Below are positions 8,461 to 16,829 of a DNA stretch of 64,000 nt, piece by piece (within the stretch, counting starts at the first letter, position 1; the number at the start of each line of letters is the position of its first letter). The stretch lies in NCBI GenBank assembly GCA_963797635.1, contig CAWCPZ010000011.1, positions 434,001 through 498,000 of the forward strand. The letters run 5' to 3'. The notes beneath the pieces were generated by a model that made no database searches, was not told the origin of the DNA, and worked only from the letters and a program-made list of their open reading frames with translations. This stretch comes from JAOUEA01 sp963797635. Lineage in GTDB: Bacteria; Actinomycetota; UBA4738; HRBIN12. Both the position numbers and the translations under genes were made by a program.

Positions 8461-8754
8461 TCAGCCGAGCGCGGGGATGCGGAGCACCGCGCCGGGAACG
8501 AGCGAACCCGCGTCGACCCCGTTGGCGTCCTGGATGGCCTGGATGACCGGACGCGGATCGCCAGCAGGCGCGATACGGGACGCGATGGCCCACAAGGTGT
8601 CGCCCTGCCGCACCACGTAGGTGCGTTGGCTCACCCGCTGGACGCCATCGCCGTGGGACCCGAGGGCGCTGGCGACCTGCCCGGTGCCGATGAGCCCGAG
8701 GCCCACCACGACAGCGAGCGCCACGACCCGTCGACGAACGTGTGTTCGGTGCAT
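8461..8754 (-). CDS. Small membrane-anchored LysM protein divergent from lexA (YneA/DivS/ChiZ-like)
   Basis: A 97-residue protein with a basic N terminus, one membrane segment or signal anchor at about residues 9-28, and a LysM peptidoglycan-binding domain at about 45-94 (TYVVRQGDTLWAIASR). Proteins of this shape lying divergent from lexA include Bacillus YneA, Corynebacterium DivS and the mycobacterial Rv2719c/ChiZ locus. They are SOS-induced and delay cell division. Here a LexA box sits in the 17-bp promoter spacer, so SOS control is strongly indicated. A longer reading start at 8847 would run through both LexA boxes and is rejected. With the proposed promoter the mRNA would begin at or next to the ATG. 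Confidence 0.85.
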   Translation of the reverse strand: MHRTHVRRRVVALAVVVGLGLIGTGQVASALGSHGDGVQRVSQRTYVVRQGDTLWAIASRIAPAGDPRPVIQAIQDANGVDAGSLVPGAVLRIPALG

Positions 8755-8760
8755 GGCGTC

Positions 8761-8789
8761 ATGGTGCTCGAACGCCTGTTCGAAGTCAA
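8761..8789 (-). promoter_or_regulatory. Promoter of the LysM gene with embedded LexA box
   Basis: TTGACT (8784-8789 on the minus strand) and CACCAT (8761-8766) are separated by exactly 17 bp, and the LexA box TCGAACAGGCGTTCGA fills that spacer. The -10 is weak. It lies six bases upstream of the ATG, which implies a leaderless transcript. recA shows the same layout. Confidence 0.55.
8768..8783. promoter_or_regulatory. LexA (SOS) box 1
   Basis: TCGAACGCCTGTTCGA is a perfect palindrome of the actinobacterial LexA consensus TCGAAC-N4-GTTCGA. It is positioned in the promoter of the LysM gene, and its centre is 30 bp from box 2. Confidence 0.92.
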
Positions 8790-8797
8790 GCCCGTTC

Positions 8798-8813
8798 TCG
8801 AACATATGTTTGC
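8798..8813. promoter_or_regulatory. LexA (SOS) box 2
   Basis: TCGAACATATGTTTGC matches the LexA consensus with slight asymmetry in the right half. It overlaps the predicted -35 element of lexA, so it should mediate autorepression. Confidence 0.9.
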
Positions 8814-8838
8814 ACCCCTCCCGGTTGGCTGCTAGCGT
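8810..8838 (+). promoter_or_regulatory. lexA promoter (-35 TTGCAC, -10 TAGCGT)
   Basis: TTGCAC (8810-8815) and TAGCGT (8833-8838) are spaced by 17 bp. The same -10 hexamer, TAGCGT, is used in the predicted recA promoter. The -35 overlaps LexA box 2. Transcription would start about 23 bases before the lexA ATG, leaving room for the GGAGGAGG ribosome-binding site. Confidence 0.65.
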
Positions 8839-8867
8839 CGCGGCCATCGAGGAGGAGGCTAGTGACC

Positions 8868-9482
8868 ATGTCTGACACGACGTCGATCACCCCGCGCCAA
8901 CAGCGCATCCTGGACTTCATCGCCGAGACCGTCCGCGATCGGGGCTACCCACCCACCGTGCGCGAGATCGGCGAAGCCGTGGGGCTCACCTCGTCCTCCA
9001 GCGTCCACGCCCAGCTCGAGAACCTCGAGCGCAAGGGCCTCCTGCACAAGGACCCCACGAAGCCGCGCGCCATGAGCTTGAGTGAGCCCAGGGCGTCGTC
9101 GATCACGGTCCCGCTGGTGGGCCGGATCGCCGCCGGCGCCCCGGTCATGGCCGCCGAACACGTCGAGGAGTACCTGGCGGTGCCCGAGGGGTTCGCGGGC
9201 GACACCGAGCATTTCGCGTTGAAGGTGGCGGGCGAGTCCATGATCGGCGCGGGCATCTTCGACGGTGACGTCGTGGTGATCCGCTCGCAGGACCACGCCC
9301 GCGACGGCGACATCGTGGCCGCGCTGCTCCCCGGTCCGGCCGAGGACGAGGCCACCGTGAAGCGCTTCGGTCACGACGGCGACCGCGTCATGCTGATCCC
9401 GGAGAACCCGGCGCTCGAGCCCTTCGAGATGGCCGACGGTCGCATCATGGGCAAGGTCGTCGCCGTCCTCCGCAAGCTCTGA
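8868..9482 (+). CDS. lexA: LexA repressor
   Basis: LexA is the SOS-response repressor; RecA-stimulated self-cleavage inactivates it. The protein is 204 residues. A winged helix-turn-helix domain (TPRQQRILDFIAE, PPTVREIGEAVGL) spans about residues 8-70. The Ala89-Gly90 cleavage site lies in VGRIAAGAP. The catalytic dyad is Ser124 (AGESM) and Lys165 (ATVKRF). GGAGGAGG lies upstream. An in-frame GTG two codons earlier is also possible. Longer starts that read back through the LexA boxes are rejected. Confidence 0.97.
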   Translation: MSDTTSITPRQQRILDFIAETVRDRGYPPTVREIGEAVGLTSSSSVHAQLENLERKGLLHKDPTKPRAMSLSEPRASSITVPLVGRIAAGAPVMAAEHVEEYLAVPEGFAGDTEHFALKVAGESMIGAGIFDGDVVVIRSQDHARDGDIVAALLPGPAEDEATVKRFGHDGDRVMLIPENPALEPFEMADGRIMGKVVAVLRKL

Positions 9483-9554
9483 ATCACCGACCTCCGCGCT
9501 CCGCCGGGGTAGGCTTCGGCCACCGCAGAGGGTGGGATCGATGAGGAGAGCGAC

Positions 9555-10536
9555 ATGACGACGAACCTGGAGCGGCAGATCCGCTCACAACCGGATGCGC
9601 TCCGCGAGCTGCTGACGTCCCACGAGACCCGGTCGCAGGTGCACATCGCTGCCGAAGGGCTCCACCGGGCCCATCGCATCTGGCTGGTGGGCACGGGCTC
9701 CAGCCTGCATGCGGCTGAACTCGGCGCCGCCCTCCTCGCCGAGGCGGGCAGGGCAGCCACGGTGGTGCCGGCCATGCGGTTCGTCACCACGGCCCCCGTG
9801 ATCGGTCCGCACGATTCGATCGTCGTGATCAGCCACACGGGCGAGACGGCGTATGCGCTGGCCGCCCGCGCGCTGGCCTTCGAGCACAGCATCGACACCA
9901 TCACGATCACCCGCCGTGGCGCCGGTCTGCCCCACTCCATCGAGACCGTCCCCAAGGAGACGTCCGAGACCTACACGGCCAGCTACACGGCGACGTTGTT
10001 CGTCTTGGCGCTGCTGGCCAAGGACCTCGGCGCCGACACCATCACGGACGACGCCGTCGCGACGATCCCCGATGCCGTGGCCACGGCGGTCGAGCACCCG
10101 GGCATCGACGGCATCGAGGCCCCGAAGCGGCTGTTGGTCTTCACCGCCTCGGGCATCACGGCCACCACCGCCTCGGAATCGGCCCTGAAGTCCCGGGAGG
10201 CGGCCCGGATCGCCGCCGAAGGCTTCGACGTGGAGTACCTGCTGCACGGCCAGGCCGTCCCGTTGGACGGACGCGACCGCCTCGTCGTCCTCGATCCTCC
10301 GGACGAGGCGTTGCTCGGGTCCGTGGCGTCCGCCGCCGCAGGCGGCCGGGGTCGCGGTCTCCACGATCCACGAGCCCGCCGACCTCCACCCGTTGCTCGC
10401 CCAGATCCCGCTCAGCGTGCGAGGCCAGATGCTGGCCCTGCGCATGGCCGAGGCCACCGGGACCGATCCGGACACCGTCATGGTGGGGCCGTGGGCGGAC
10501 GACGCGATCTGGCGCGTCGGCGCGCCCGAGTCCTGA
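9555..10536 (+). CDS. SIS-domain sugar isomerase-like protein (frameshifted in this sequence)
   Basis: This is a tandem SIS-domain protein resembling the isomerase half of glucosamine-6-phosphate synthase (GlmS/AgaS-like). The first SIS domain shows the phosphosugar loop WLVGTGSSLHAAELGAA and VVISHTGETA; the second begins near residue 190 and contains SREAARIAAEGFDVEYLLHGQ. The reading frame breaks near 10340, where one extra base appears in a GGCGG stretch. The next frame then continues sensibly (STIHEPADLHPLLAQIPLS) to a TGA at 10534-10536, giving about 326 residues. No glutaminase domain is present, so it is not a complete GlmS. The substrate is unknown. It is 72 bases downstream of lexA. 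Confidence 0.8.
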
Positions 10537-10545
10537 GCCGACCGG

Positions 10546-11895
10546 TCAGCCGGCCTGGGTGCGACGCTCCGAGCGCACGAACTCGCGCACGGCCGCCAGC
10601 TCGCGCAATCCCACGCGCGCATGCACCACGGTGCCCGAGGCGTCGTGGCGCGTGGAGAGCACCTCGGCGTCGCGGTACAGCCTCGCCGTCAGATCCTCAC
10701 GGCCGTAGGGCACCAGGAGCTCCACCTCCACCGGCGGGTGCGGCAGCCGTTCGTCCAGCGTGAGGACGAGCCCGTCGATGCCCTCGCCCGTCAACGCCGA
10801 CACCGGCACGGACCCGGGGTGGCGGCGGGCCAGCCGAGCCCGATCCGAGCCGCGCACCTCGTCGATCTTGTTCAGGACCAGCACCTCGGGGATGTCGCCC
10901 GCGCCGATCTCGGCCAGCACCCGCCGGACGGCGTCGATCTGCTCGTCCAGGTGCGGCGAGGCGGCATCGGCGATGTGGACGACCAGCTCCGCCAACGTGA
11001 CCTCCTCCAGCGTGGACCGGAAGGCCTCGACGAGGTCGTGCGGCAGCTTCCCCACGAACCCCACCGTGTCGCTGATCGTGCATCGTCGACCGCCGGGGAG
11101 CTTCAGCCGTCGCACGGTGGGATCGAGGGTCGCGAACAGCTGGTCGGCCACGAGCACCTCGGCCCCGGTGACGCGGTTCAGCAGGGTGGACTTGCCGGCG
11201 TTCGTGTAGCCCGCGATCGCGGCCTGCGGGATGCCGCTGGCCTGGCGGCGTGAGCGCTTGGTCTCGCGGGTCTTGGCCATGGTGCGGATGTCGCGGCGCA
11301 GCTTGGAGATCCGCCGCTGCAGGTGCTGGCGGTCGACCTCCATCTTCGTCTCGCCGCCGCCGAACCGGGTGCCGATGCCACCCCCGGAGCGGCTCATCGC
11401 CTCGCCCCAGCCACGGAGGCGGGGCAGGAGGTAGTTCAGCTGCGCGAGCTCCACCTGCGCCTTGCCCTCACGGCTCCGGGCGTGGAGCGCGAAGATCTCC
11501 AGGATCAACGCGGTCCGGTCGATCACCTTGACCCCCAGGCGCGACTCCAAGGTGCGCAGGTGACCCGGCGTGAGCTCCTGGTCGAAGATCACCAGGGCCG
11601 CATCGTTGCGATGGACCTCGGTGTGCAGGTCCTCGAGCTTGCCCCGCCCGATCCACGTGGCCGGGTCGGGTTCGGTGCGCGACTGCACGACGCGGGCCAC
11701 GGGCTCCGCCCCCGCCGAATCCGCCAGCGCGCTCAGTTCGTCGAGGTCGGCCTCCGCGATGCCGGGGCCGATGCCCACCAGCACCGCCTTCTCCCGGACG
11801 GACGGTCGCCAGGTCGCCGACAGCGGCGACTCGAGGGTGGTCGCCTCGGGGGGACGACGTCGCCGTTCGCGATCGGGAGCGCGTTCGTCCGTCAT
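10546..11895 (-). CDS. hflX: GTPase HflX
   Basis: HflX is a ribosome-associated GTPase that can split stalled or hibernating 70S ribosomes. The protein is 449 residues from the ATG at 11895. The N-terminal HflX domain (LVGIGPG, VVQSRTEPDPATWIGRGK, IFDQELTPGH) is followed by a coiled linker, then the G domain with G1 GYTNAGKST, G3 DTVGF and G4 NKID. The start overlaps the dapD stop as ATGA, so translational coupling is likely. The open frame extends far upstream through dapD in the wrong frame; that extension is not used. It is the last gene of the operon running from miaB. Confidence 0.95.
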   Translation of the reverse strand: MTDERAPDRERRRRPPEATTLESPLSATWRPSVREKAVLVGIGPGIAEADLDELSALADSAGAEPVARVVQSRTEPDPATWIGRGKLEDLHTEVHRNDAALVIFDQELTPGHLRTLESRLGVKVIDRTALILEIFALHARSREGKAQVELAQLNYLLPRLRGWGEAMSRSGGGIGTRFGGGETKMEVDRQHLQRRISKLRRDIRTMAKTRETKRSRRQASGIPQAAIAGYTNAGKSTLLNRVTGAEVLVADQLFATLDPTVRRLKLPGGRRCTISDTVGFVGKLPHDLVEAFRSTLEEVTLAELVVHIADAASPHLDEQIDAVRRVLAEIGAGDIPEVLVLNKIDEVRGSDRARLARRHPGSVPVSALTGEGIDGLVLTLDERLPHPPVEVELLVPYGREDLTARLYRDAEVLSTRHDASGTVVHARVGLRELAAVREFVRSERRTQAG

Positions 11896-12719
11896 CCCAT
11901 GGAGGAGCCGAAGTCGCGGAGCAGGTCGTTGAGCCGCACCTTGTCGTCGGTGGCCTCGCTCCGGAACCCGATGATCAGGCCGCACGGGAGCCCGTAGTCC
12001 CCTGCGGGGAACGAGCGCGGACGGGTGCCGGGGACCACGATCGCGTCCGGGGGCACGCTCCCCCGGTGCTCGGTCGGTGCATCGCCCGTCACGTCGATCA
12101 CCGGGGTGTTCCCCGTCAGGACCACGCCGGCTCCCAGGACGGCGCGGGCGCCGACCCGCACGCCCTCCACGACGATGCAGCGCGACCCGATGAACGCCCC
12201 GTCCTCGATCACCACCGGGGCGGCCTGCAGCGGTTCGAGCACGCCGCCGATGCCCACACCGCCGGCCAGGTGCACGTCGGCCCCGATCTGGGCGCACGAG
12301 CCGACGGTGGCCCACGTGTCGACCATGGTGCCGGGGCCCACCCAGGCGCCGATGTTGACGTAGCTGGGCATCAGCACGACCCCGGGTGAGAGGAACGCGC
12401 CGTACCGGGCGGTGGCCGGCGGGACGACCCGCACGTCGAGGTCGTCGTAGCCGTGCTTGAGGGGAAGCTTGTCGTGGTACTCGAAGGGGCCGGATTCGGT
12501 GGAGGTCATCCCTCGCACGCGGAAGTAGAGCAGCACCGCCTGCTTCACCCACTGGTTGACGGTCCAGCCGCCGTCCCCGTCGGGTTCGGCGACGCGGATC
12601 TCCCCGCGATCCAGCAGACCGATCGCGGTCTCCACCGCCTCGGCGTCGAGGGGTTCGCCGTCCGCCTGCGCCTTCCAGGAGCGCTCGATGCGCTCGGCGA
12701 GGTCGTGCACGTCACTCAC
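11892..12719 (-). CDS. dapD: 2,3,4,5-tetrahydropyridine-2,6-dicarboxylate N-succinyltransferase
   Basis: DapD transfers a succinyl group from succinyl-CoA to tetrahydrodipicolinate in the succinylase branch of diaminopimelate/lysine synthesis. The protein is about 275 residues. The C-terminal half shows left-handed beta-helix hexapeptide repeats (GAWVGPGTMVDTWATVGSCA, GADVHLAGGVGIGGV, GSRCIVVEGVRVGARAVLGA). The start is GTG, overlapping the TGA of dapC by four bases (GTGA). In the raw sequence it reads as one open frame with dapC because of an extra base near 12771; I treat them as two genes. Confidence 0.92.
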   Translation of the reverse strand: MSDVHDLAERIERSWKAQADGEPLDAEAVETAIGLLDRGEIRVAEPDGDGGWTVNQWVKQAVLLYFRVRGMTSTESGPFEYHDKLPLKHGYDDLDVRVVPPATARYGAFLSPGVVLMPSYVNIGAWVGPGTMVDTWATVGSCAQIGADVHLAGGVGIGGVLEPLQAAPVVIEDGAFIGSRCIVVEGVRVGARAVLGAGVVLTGNTPVIDVTGDAPTEHRGSVPPDAIVVPGTRPRSFPAGDYGLPCGLIIGFRSEATDDKVRLNDLLRDFGSSMG

Positions 12720-13889
12720 GCCGGCACCTCCTGCAGCAGGCCGTCCAGGATGCCGGCGGCCCGCTCGCATTCCTGCCACCGTGGGCACCATCGCCATCCG
12801 CACGTACCCCTCCCCTTCCGGCCCGAAGAACGAGCCCGGCGCCACGATCAGACCGCCACGTTCCAGCACCGTGATCGCCCAGTCGAGCGATGGTTCGCCT
12901 CCCGGCACCTTCACCCACAGGTAGAACGTGGCCTCGCTGCCCGCGACCTCCACGCCCCGTCGGGCGAACAGGTCGAGGAAGATCGCACGCTTCGTGGCGT
13001 AGCGGCGGCGATTGTCCTCGACGTGGACCTCGTCGTTCCAGGCCGCGACGCTGGCACGTTGGACGAACTCCTGCGGGGTGACCCCCACGCTGGGGCGCAG
13101 CGCCTTGAGCGCCGCGATCAGGTCGGGGTCCCCGGCCGCGAACCCGCTCCGGTACCCGGTCATCGAGGAACGCTTCGACAGCGTGTTGACGGCCAGGACG
13201 TTCGCGAGGTCGCCGACTTGGAGCGCGCTCGCGGGCGGGCCTCCGTCGAACCAGAGCTCGCTGTAGGCCTCGTCGGAGGCCAGCAGCACGTCGTGCGCCC
13301 GGCAGCGTTCCGCCGCCTCCCGGTAGAACGCCAGCGGCGCGACGGCCCCGGTCGGGTTGTTCGGGTAGTTCAGCCACAGGATCGCGGCCCGTTCCCAGGT
13401 GGCGTCGTCGATCGAGTCCAGGTCGGGCAGGAACCCACGGTGCTCCACCAACGGCAGGCGGAGGACCTCGCCGCCCACGAACCGGGCGCCCCGTTCCGGG
13501 ATCGTGTACCCGGGCGCCGTGACGATCACGAGATCCTTGCCACCCGCGGGATCCAGGACCGCCTGCGCCAGCGAGAACACGATCTCCTTCGAACCCAGCA
13601 GCGGGAGCACGGCCGTCTCGGCATCCACCGTCACCTGGAACCGGCGCTCCAGCCAGCCCGCGATCGCGCCGCGCAGTTCGGGAAGTCCCGCCGCCCGCGG
13701 GTACGAGGAGATCGGTTCGATGGCCGCCCCGAGTGCCTCGCGGATGAAGGGAGCGGTGACCTCACGCGGGTCACCCACGCCGAAATCGATCAGGTCACGC
13801 CCCGACGCGAGGGCTTCGGCCTTGCGACGATCGAGCGCCTCGAACGGGTAGGGCTCGACGTTCCTGATCCCCGGTGACAGGTGGGTCAC
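12716..13889 (-). CDS. dapC: N-succinyldiaminopimelate aminotransferase (one-base frameshift near the end)
   Basis: A fold-type I PLP aminotransferase of about 390 residues, with the PLP-lysine region NTLSKRSSMTGYRSGF, the NYPNNPTGA motif and DEAYSELWF. Its position between dapE and dapD gives the specific assignment. It would transaminate N-succinyl-2-amino-6-ketopimelate with glutamate. Near 12771 an extra G (GTGGCAGGAATG, expected GTGGCAGAATG) shifts the frame. Restoring it gives a terminal helix ECERAAGILDGLLQEVPA and a TGA that overlaps the dapD GTG. Its ATG overlaps the dapE stop by four bases. Confidence 0.87.
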
Positions 13890-15035
13890 GCACGCGCTCC
13901 TTCATCGGGCGCCGCGGCCGGCCGGTCCGGTCCGTCCAGACCCAGGAACCGGTGCAGCACCTCGAACGAACGGACGATCGCCGCCACGTCCACCCGTTCG
14001 TCGTCCCGATGAGCGTACTGCGGGTGGCCCGGTCCGAAGTTCACCGCGTCCACGCCGATCGTGGCGAACTCCGCCACGGGGGTCCAGGCCTGCTTCGGAC
14101 CCAACGTCAGGGAGCCCGCCGCCCGGAGCCGGCCCACCAACGGGTTCCGCACGTTCACCGGCCCCGGCGGGGCGTTGCCCACGATCTCCACCTGGATCCG
14201 CGGATCGGCCCCGAGGAGTTCGCGGAGCCGGGCTTCGGCATCATCGGGAGCGTGGGTGGGCGCATAGCGGTAGTTCACCGTTGCGCGGACCTGGTCGGGG
14301 ATCACGTTGGCGGCGACCCCGCCTTCGATCGTGGTGACGTTGACCACCTCGCGGAACATCAGGCCATCGATCTCCACGTCCCGATCGGGGAGGTCGGCGA
14401 GCGATGCGAGCGCGGCGATCGCGGTATGGATCGCGTTGTCGCCGAGCCAGGGACGCGCGCTGTGGGCCGCGGTGCCCTCGATCGTGACCAGCGCGTTCAG
14501 GTTGCCCAGGCACCCCACCTCGATCGCGTTGTCGGTGGGTTCCATGACGATCGCGAGATCGACGGTGGCCGCGGCGGCACACCGATCGAACAGGGGCAGC
14601 ACGGCGCTCTCCGTGATCGGGAGCTCTTCCCGGCCGAAGAACAGGAACCCGACATCGAGGTCGCTCGCTGACGGGTCATGAGCGAGGCGGTCGGCCACCT
14701 CGAGCATCACGGCGAGCCCGGCCTTCATGTCGGCGGAGCCCTCGACCCACCACGGCGGTCGGTTCCCGGACGCCGGGCACCATCGCCCCCGCCGGCGGCA
14801 CCGTGTCGACATGGCCCGCCAGCACGACGAAGGGAGCGTCCACCCGGCGCACCTTCGGGCCGAGGAACAGCACGGGGTCTGCCTCGTCGAGGACCTCGAA
14901 CGCCTCCGAAGGGATCGCCGTCCGGATCCACGCGAGCGCCGCCGCTTCCTCGCGGCTCACCGAGGGGATGTCGACGAGGGCGAGCGTGCGCTCGGCGAGC
15001 CGGTCGGCGAGGGCTGCCTGCGTGGTCCCGCTCAC
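13886..15035 (-). CDS. dapE: Succinyl-diaminopimelate desuccinylase (one-base frameshift)
   Basis: DapE is an M20-family zinc peptidase that hydrolyses N-succinyl-diaminopimelate. The N-terminal part carries the metal-binding LAGHVDTVPP motif. The C-terminal frame carries GSADMKAGLAVML, the GREE catalytic/metal motif and the M20 dimerisation domain (AHSARPWLGDNAIH). The two frames are joined by removing one extra base in a GGG run (GGTCGAGGGCTCC) near 14740, giving about 382 residues. The start is GTG at 15035, overlapping the dapF stop. The whole gene lies inside the dap operon, which makes true gene loss unlikely. Confidence 0.87.
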
Positions 15036-15889
15036 ACCGTCGGTCGCTCGAGGTCGATCGTCCCGTCGAAGACGTGCTCGGCCGCCCCGGTCAGCAGCAC
15101 GTCGTCCTCACGCCGCTCGACCTCGACCTCCCCGCCGGGGAACCCGATCGTCACCCGTTCGGGCACCAGGCCCGCCTCGTTGGCCGCCACGGCGACCGCG
15201 CAGGCGCCGCTGCCGCAGGCCATCGTCTCCCCGCTCCCCCGCTCCCACACCCGCACCTTGATCCCGTCGGCCCCCACCTGGGCGAACTCCACGTTCGTGT
15301 GCTCGGGGAACAGGTCGTGCCGTTCGAGGGCCGGACCGATGTGCGCCACGTGGAACCGGTCGGGGTCCTCATCGAGGAACAGCACCAGATGCGGGTTCCC
15401 CATCGAGACCGCGCTCGCCGTCACCGACAGCCCCGGACCCACCTCGAACGGCTGCTGCAGGAACGTCTCCCACGCCGGCCCCCGCATCGGGATCGCGGCC
15501 TTCGTGAAGTTGGGGGCTCCCATCCCCACGGTGACGCGATCCACGTGGCCGCCGGCGCCCTCGTGCAGCACGAGGTGCTTGACCCCGGCGCGGGTCAACA
15601 CGTCGAACTCCAGCTCGTCGGTGAGGCCCCGTTCGTGCACGAGCCGCCCGACGCATCGGATGCCGTTGCCGCACATCTCGGCGGTGCTGCCGTCGGCGTT
15701 GGCGTAGTCCATGAAGAAGCGGGCACCTTCGCGGTCGGTTCGCACCACCCGGATCACCCCGTCGGCACCCACGCCGGTGCGGCGGTCACAGACCGCGGCC
15801 ACCTCGTCGGGCTTCAGGGGGCGTTCGTCGTCCAGGTCCAGGACCATGACGAAATCGTTGCCGGTGCCCTGGTACTTCGAGAACTCCAT
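15032..15889 (-). CDS. dapF: Diaminopimelate epimerase
   Basis: DapF interconverts LL- and meso-diaminopimelate with a pair of catalytic cysteines. Both are visible, in EMCGNGIRC and MACGSGACA. The protein is 285 residues and begins with the characteristic MEFSKYQGTGNDFV. A start at 16045 would add 52 residues read out of miaA and is rejected. It lies six bases after miaA and overlaps the dapE start. Confidence 0.95.
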   Translation of the reverse strand: MEFSKYQGTGNDFVMVLDLDDERPLKPDEVAAVCDRRTGVGADGVIRVVRTDREGARFFMDYANADGSTAEMCGNGIRCVGRLVHERGLTDELEFDVLTRAGVKHLVLHEGAGGHVDRVTVGMGAPNFTKAAIPMRGPAWETFLQQPFEVGPGLSVTASAVSMGNPHLVLFLDEDPDRFHVAHIGPALERHDLFPEHTNVEFAQVGADGIKVRVWERGSGETMACGSGACAVAVAANEAGLVPERVTIGFPGGEVEVERREDDVLLTGAAEHVFDGTIDLERPTV

Positions 15890-15894
15890 CTCGC

Positions 15895-16818
15895 TCACGC
15901 ACCCTCCAGGTACGTCCGCACCTCGTCCACCACGTCCGGCGCGCCGCCCGATCCGGCCTCGAACCATCGGATCCGTGGATCTCGTCGGAACCAGGCCATC
16001 TGCCGTCGCGCGAGGTTGCGGGTTCGCCGGTCGGTCAGCGTCCACGCCTCCTCGAGGCTCAGCCTACCGTCGAGGTGGCGCGCAAGCTCGGCATAGCCGA
16101 TCGCCTGTGTCGAGGTGAGCCAGTCCCCGAACCCCCGGTCCACGAGGCCACGGACCTCCTCCAGCCAGCCCGCGGCGAACATCGCCGAGACCCGGTCGGC
16201 GATCCTGGCCGCCAGTACCGGCTGGGCGATCGAGATCCCGGCCGCCCGCATCCGCTCGGGGTCGTAGCGATCCCACGAGGCGGAGAACCCGCTGAAGGGG
16301 GTCCCGGTGATCGCCGGTACCTCGAGCGCCCGCACGATCCGGCGGACGTTGCCGGGTTCGATCTTCGCCGCCGCAACGGGGTCGAGGGCTTCGAGCCGCG
16401 CGAACAGGCGCTCGGACCCGGCCGCCTCGGCCTCCCGCTCGAGCTCCTCGCGGACCGCGGGGTCCTCACCGGGGAACACGAGCTGGTCCACCACCGCCCG
16501 GAGATACAGACCGGACCCACCCACGAGGAGCGGCCGCGCGCCGCGTTCGGCGATGTCAGCCATCGCGAGCCGGGCGAGCTCCTGGAACCGGGCCACCGTG
16601 AAGCGTTCCGACGGCTCCGCGAGGTCCAGGAGATGGTGCGGCACCGCGGCGCGATCGGCCGTTGATGGCTTGGCCGTCCCGACGTCCATCCCCCGGTAGA
16701 CCAGCATCGAATCGACCGAGCAGATCTCGGCGCCGAGTCCCGGGGCCAGGTCCATGGCGGCCGCGGACTTGCCGGACGCCGTGGGGCCGACGAGGGCGAG
16801 CAACGGGGAGGCGCTCAC
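15895..16818 (-). CDS. miaA: tRNA dimethylallyltransferase
   Basis: MiaA transfers a dimethylallyl group to A37 of tRNAs reading codons that begin with U. The protein is 307 residues from a GTG start. P-loop GPTASGKS is at about residues 11-18, followed by the catalytic region ICSVDSMLVYRGMDVGTAKP and the C-terminal ARRQMAWFRRDPRI. It sits directly downstream of miaB, which acts on the product of MiaA. Confidence 0.95.
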   Translation of the reverse strand: MSASPLLALVGPTASGKSAAAMDLAPGLGAEICSVDSMLVYRGMDVGTAKPSTADRAAVPHHLLDLAEPSERFTVARFQELARLAMADIAERGARPLLVGGSGLYLRAVVDQLVFPGEDPAVREELEREAEAAGSERLFARLEALDPVAAAKIEPGNVRRIVRALEVPAITGTPFSGFSASWDRYDPERMRAAGISIAQPVLAARIADRVSAMFAAGWLEEVRGLVDRGFGDWLTSTQAIGYAELARHLDGRLSLEEAWTLTDRRTRNLARRQMAWFRRDPRIRWFEAGSGGAPDVVDEVRTYLEGA

Positions 16819-16829
16819 CGGCGCACCGG

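Noticed and set aside
10546..12552. Apparent 668-residue HflX with a long basic N-terminal extension
   Set aside because: The extension is dapD read in another frame. HflX has a well-placed ATG overlapping the dapD stop.
11892..13889. Apparent aminotransferase-succinyltransferase (DapC-DapD) fusion protein
   Set aside because: The fusion depends on one extra G near 12771. Removing it gives a normal aminotransferase end and a GTGA overlap with dapD.
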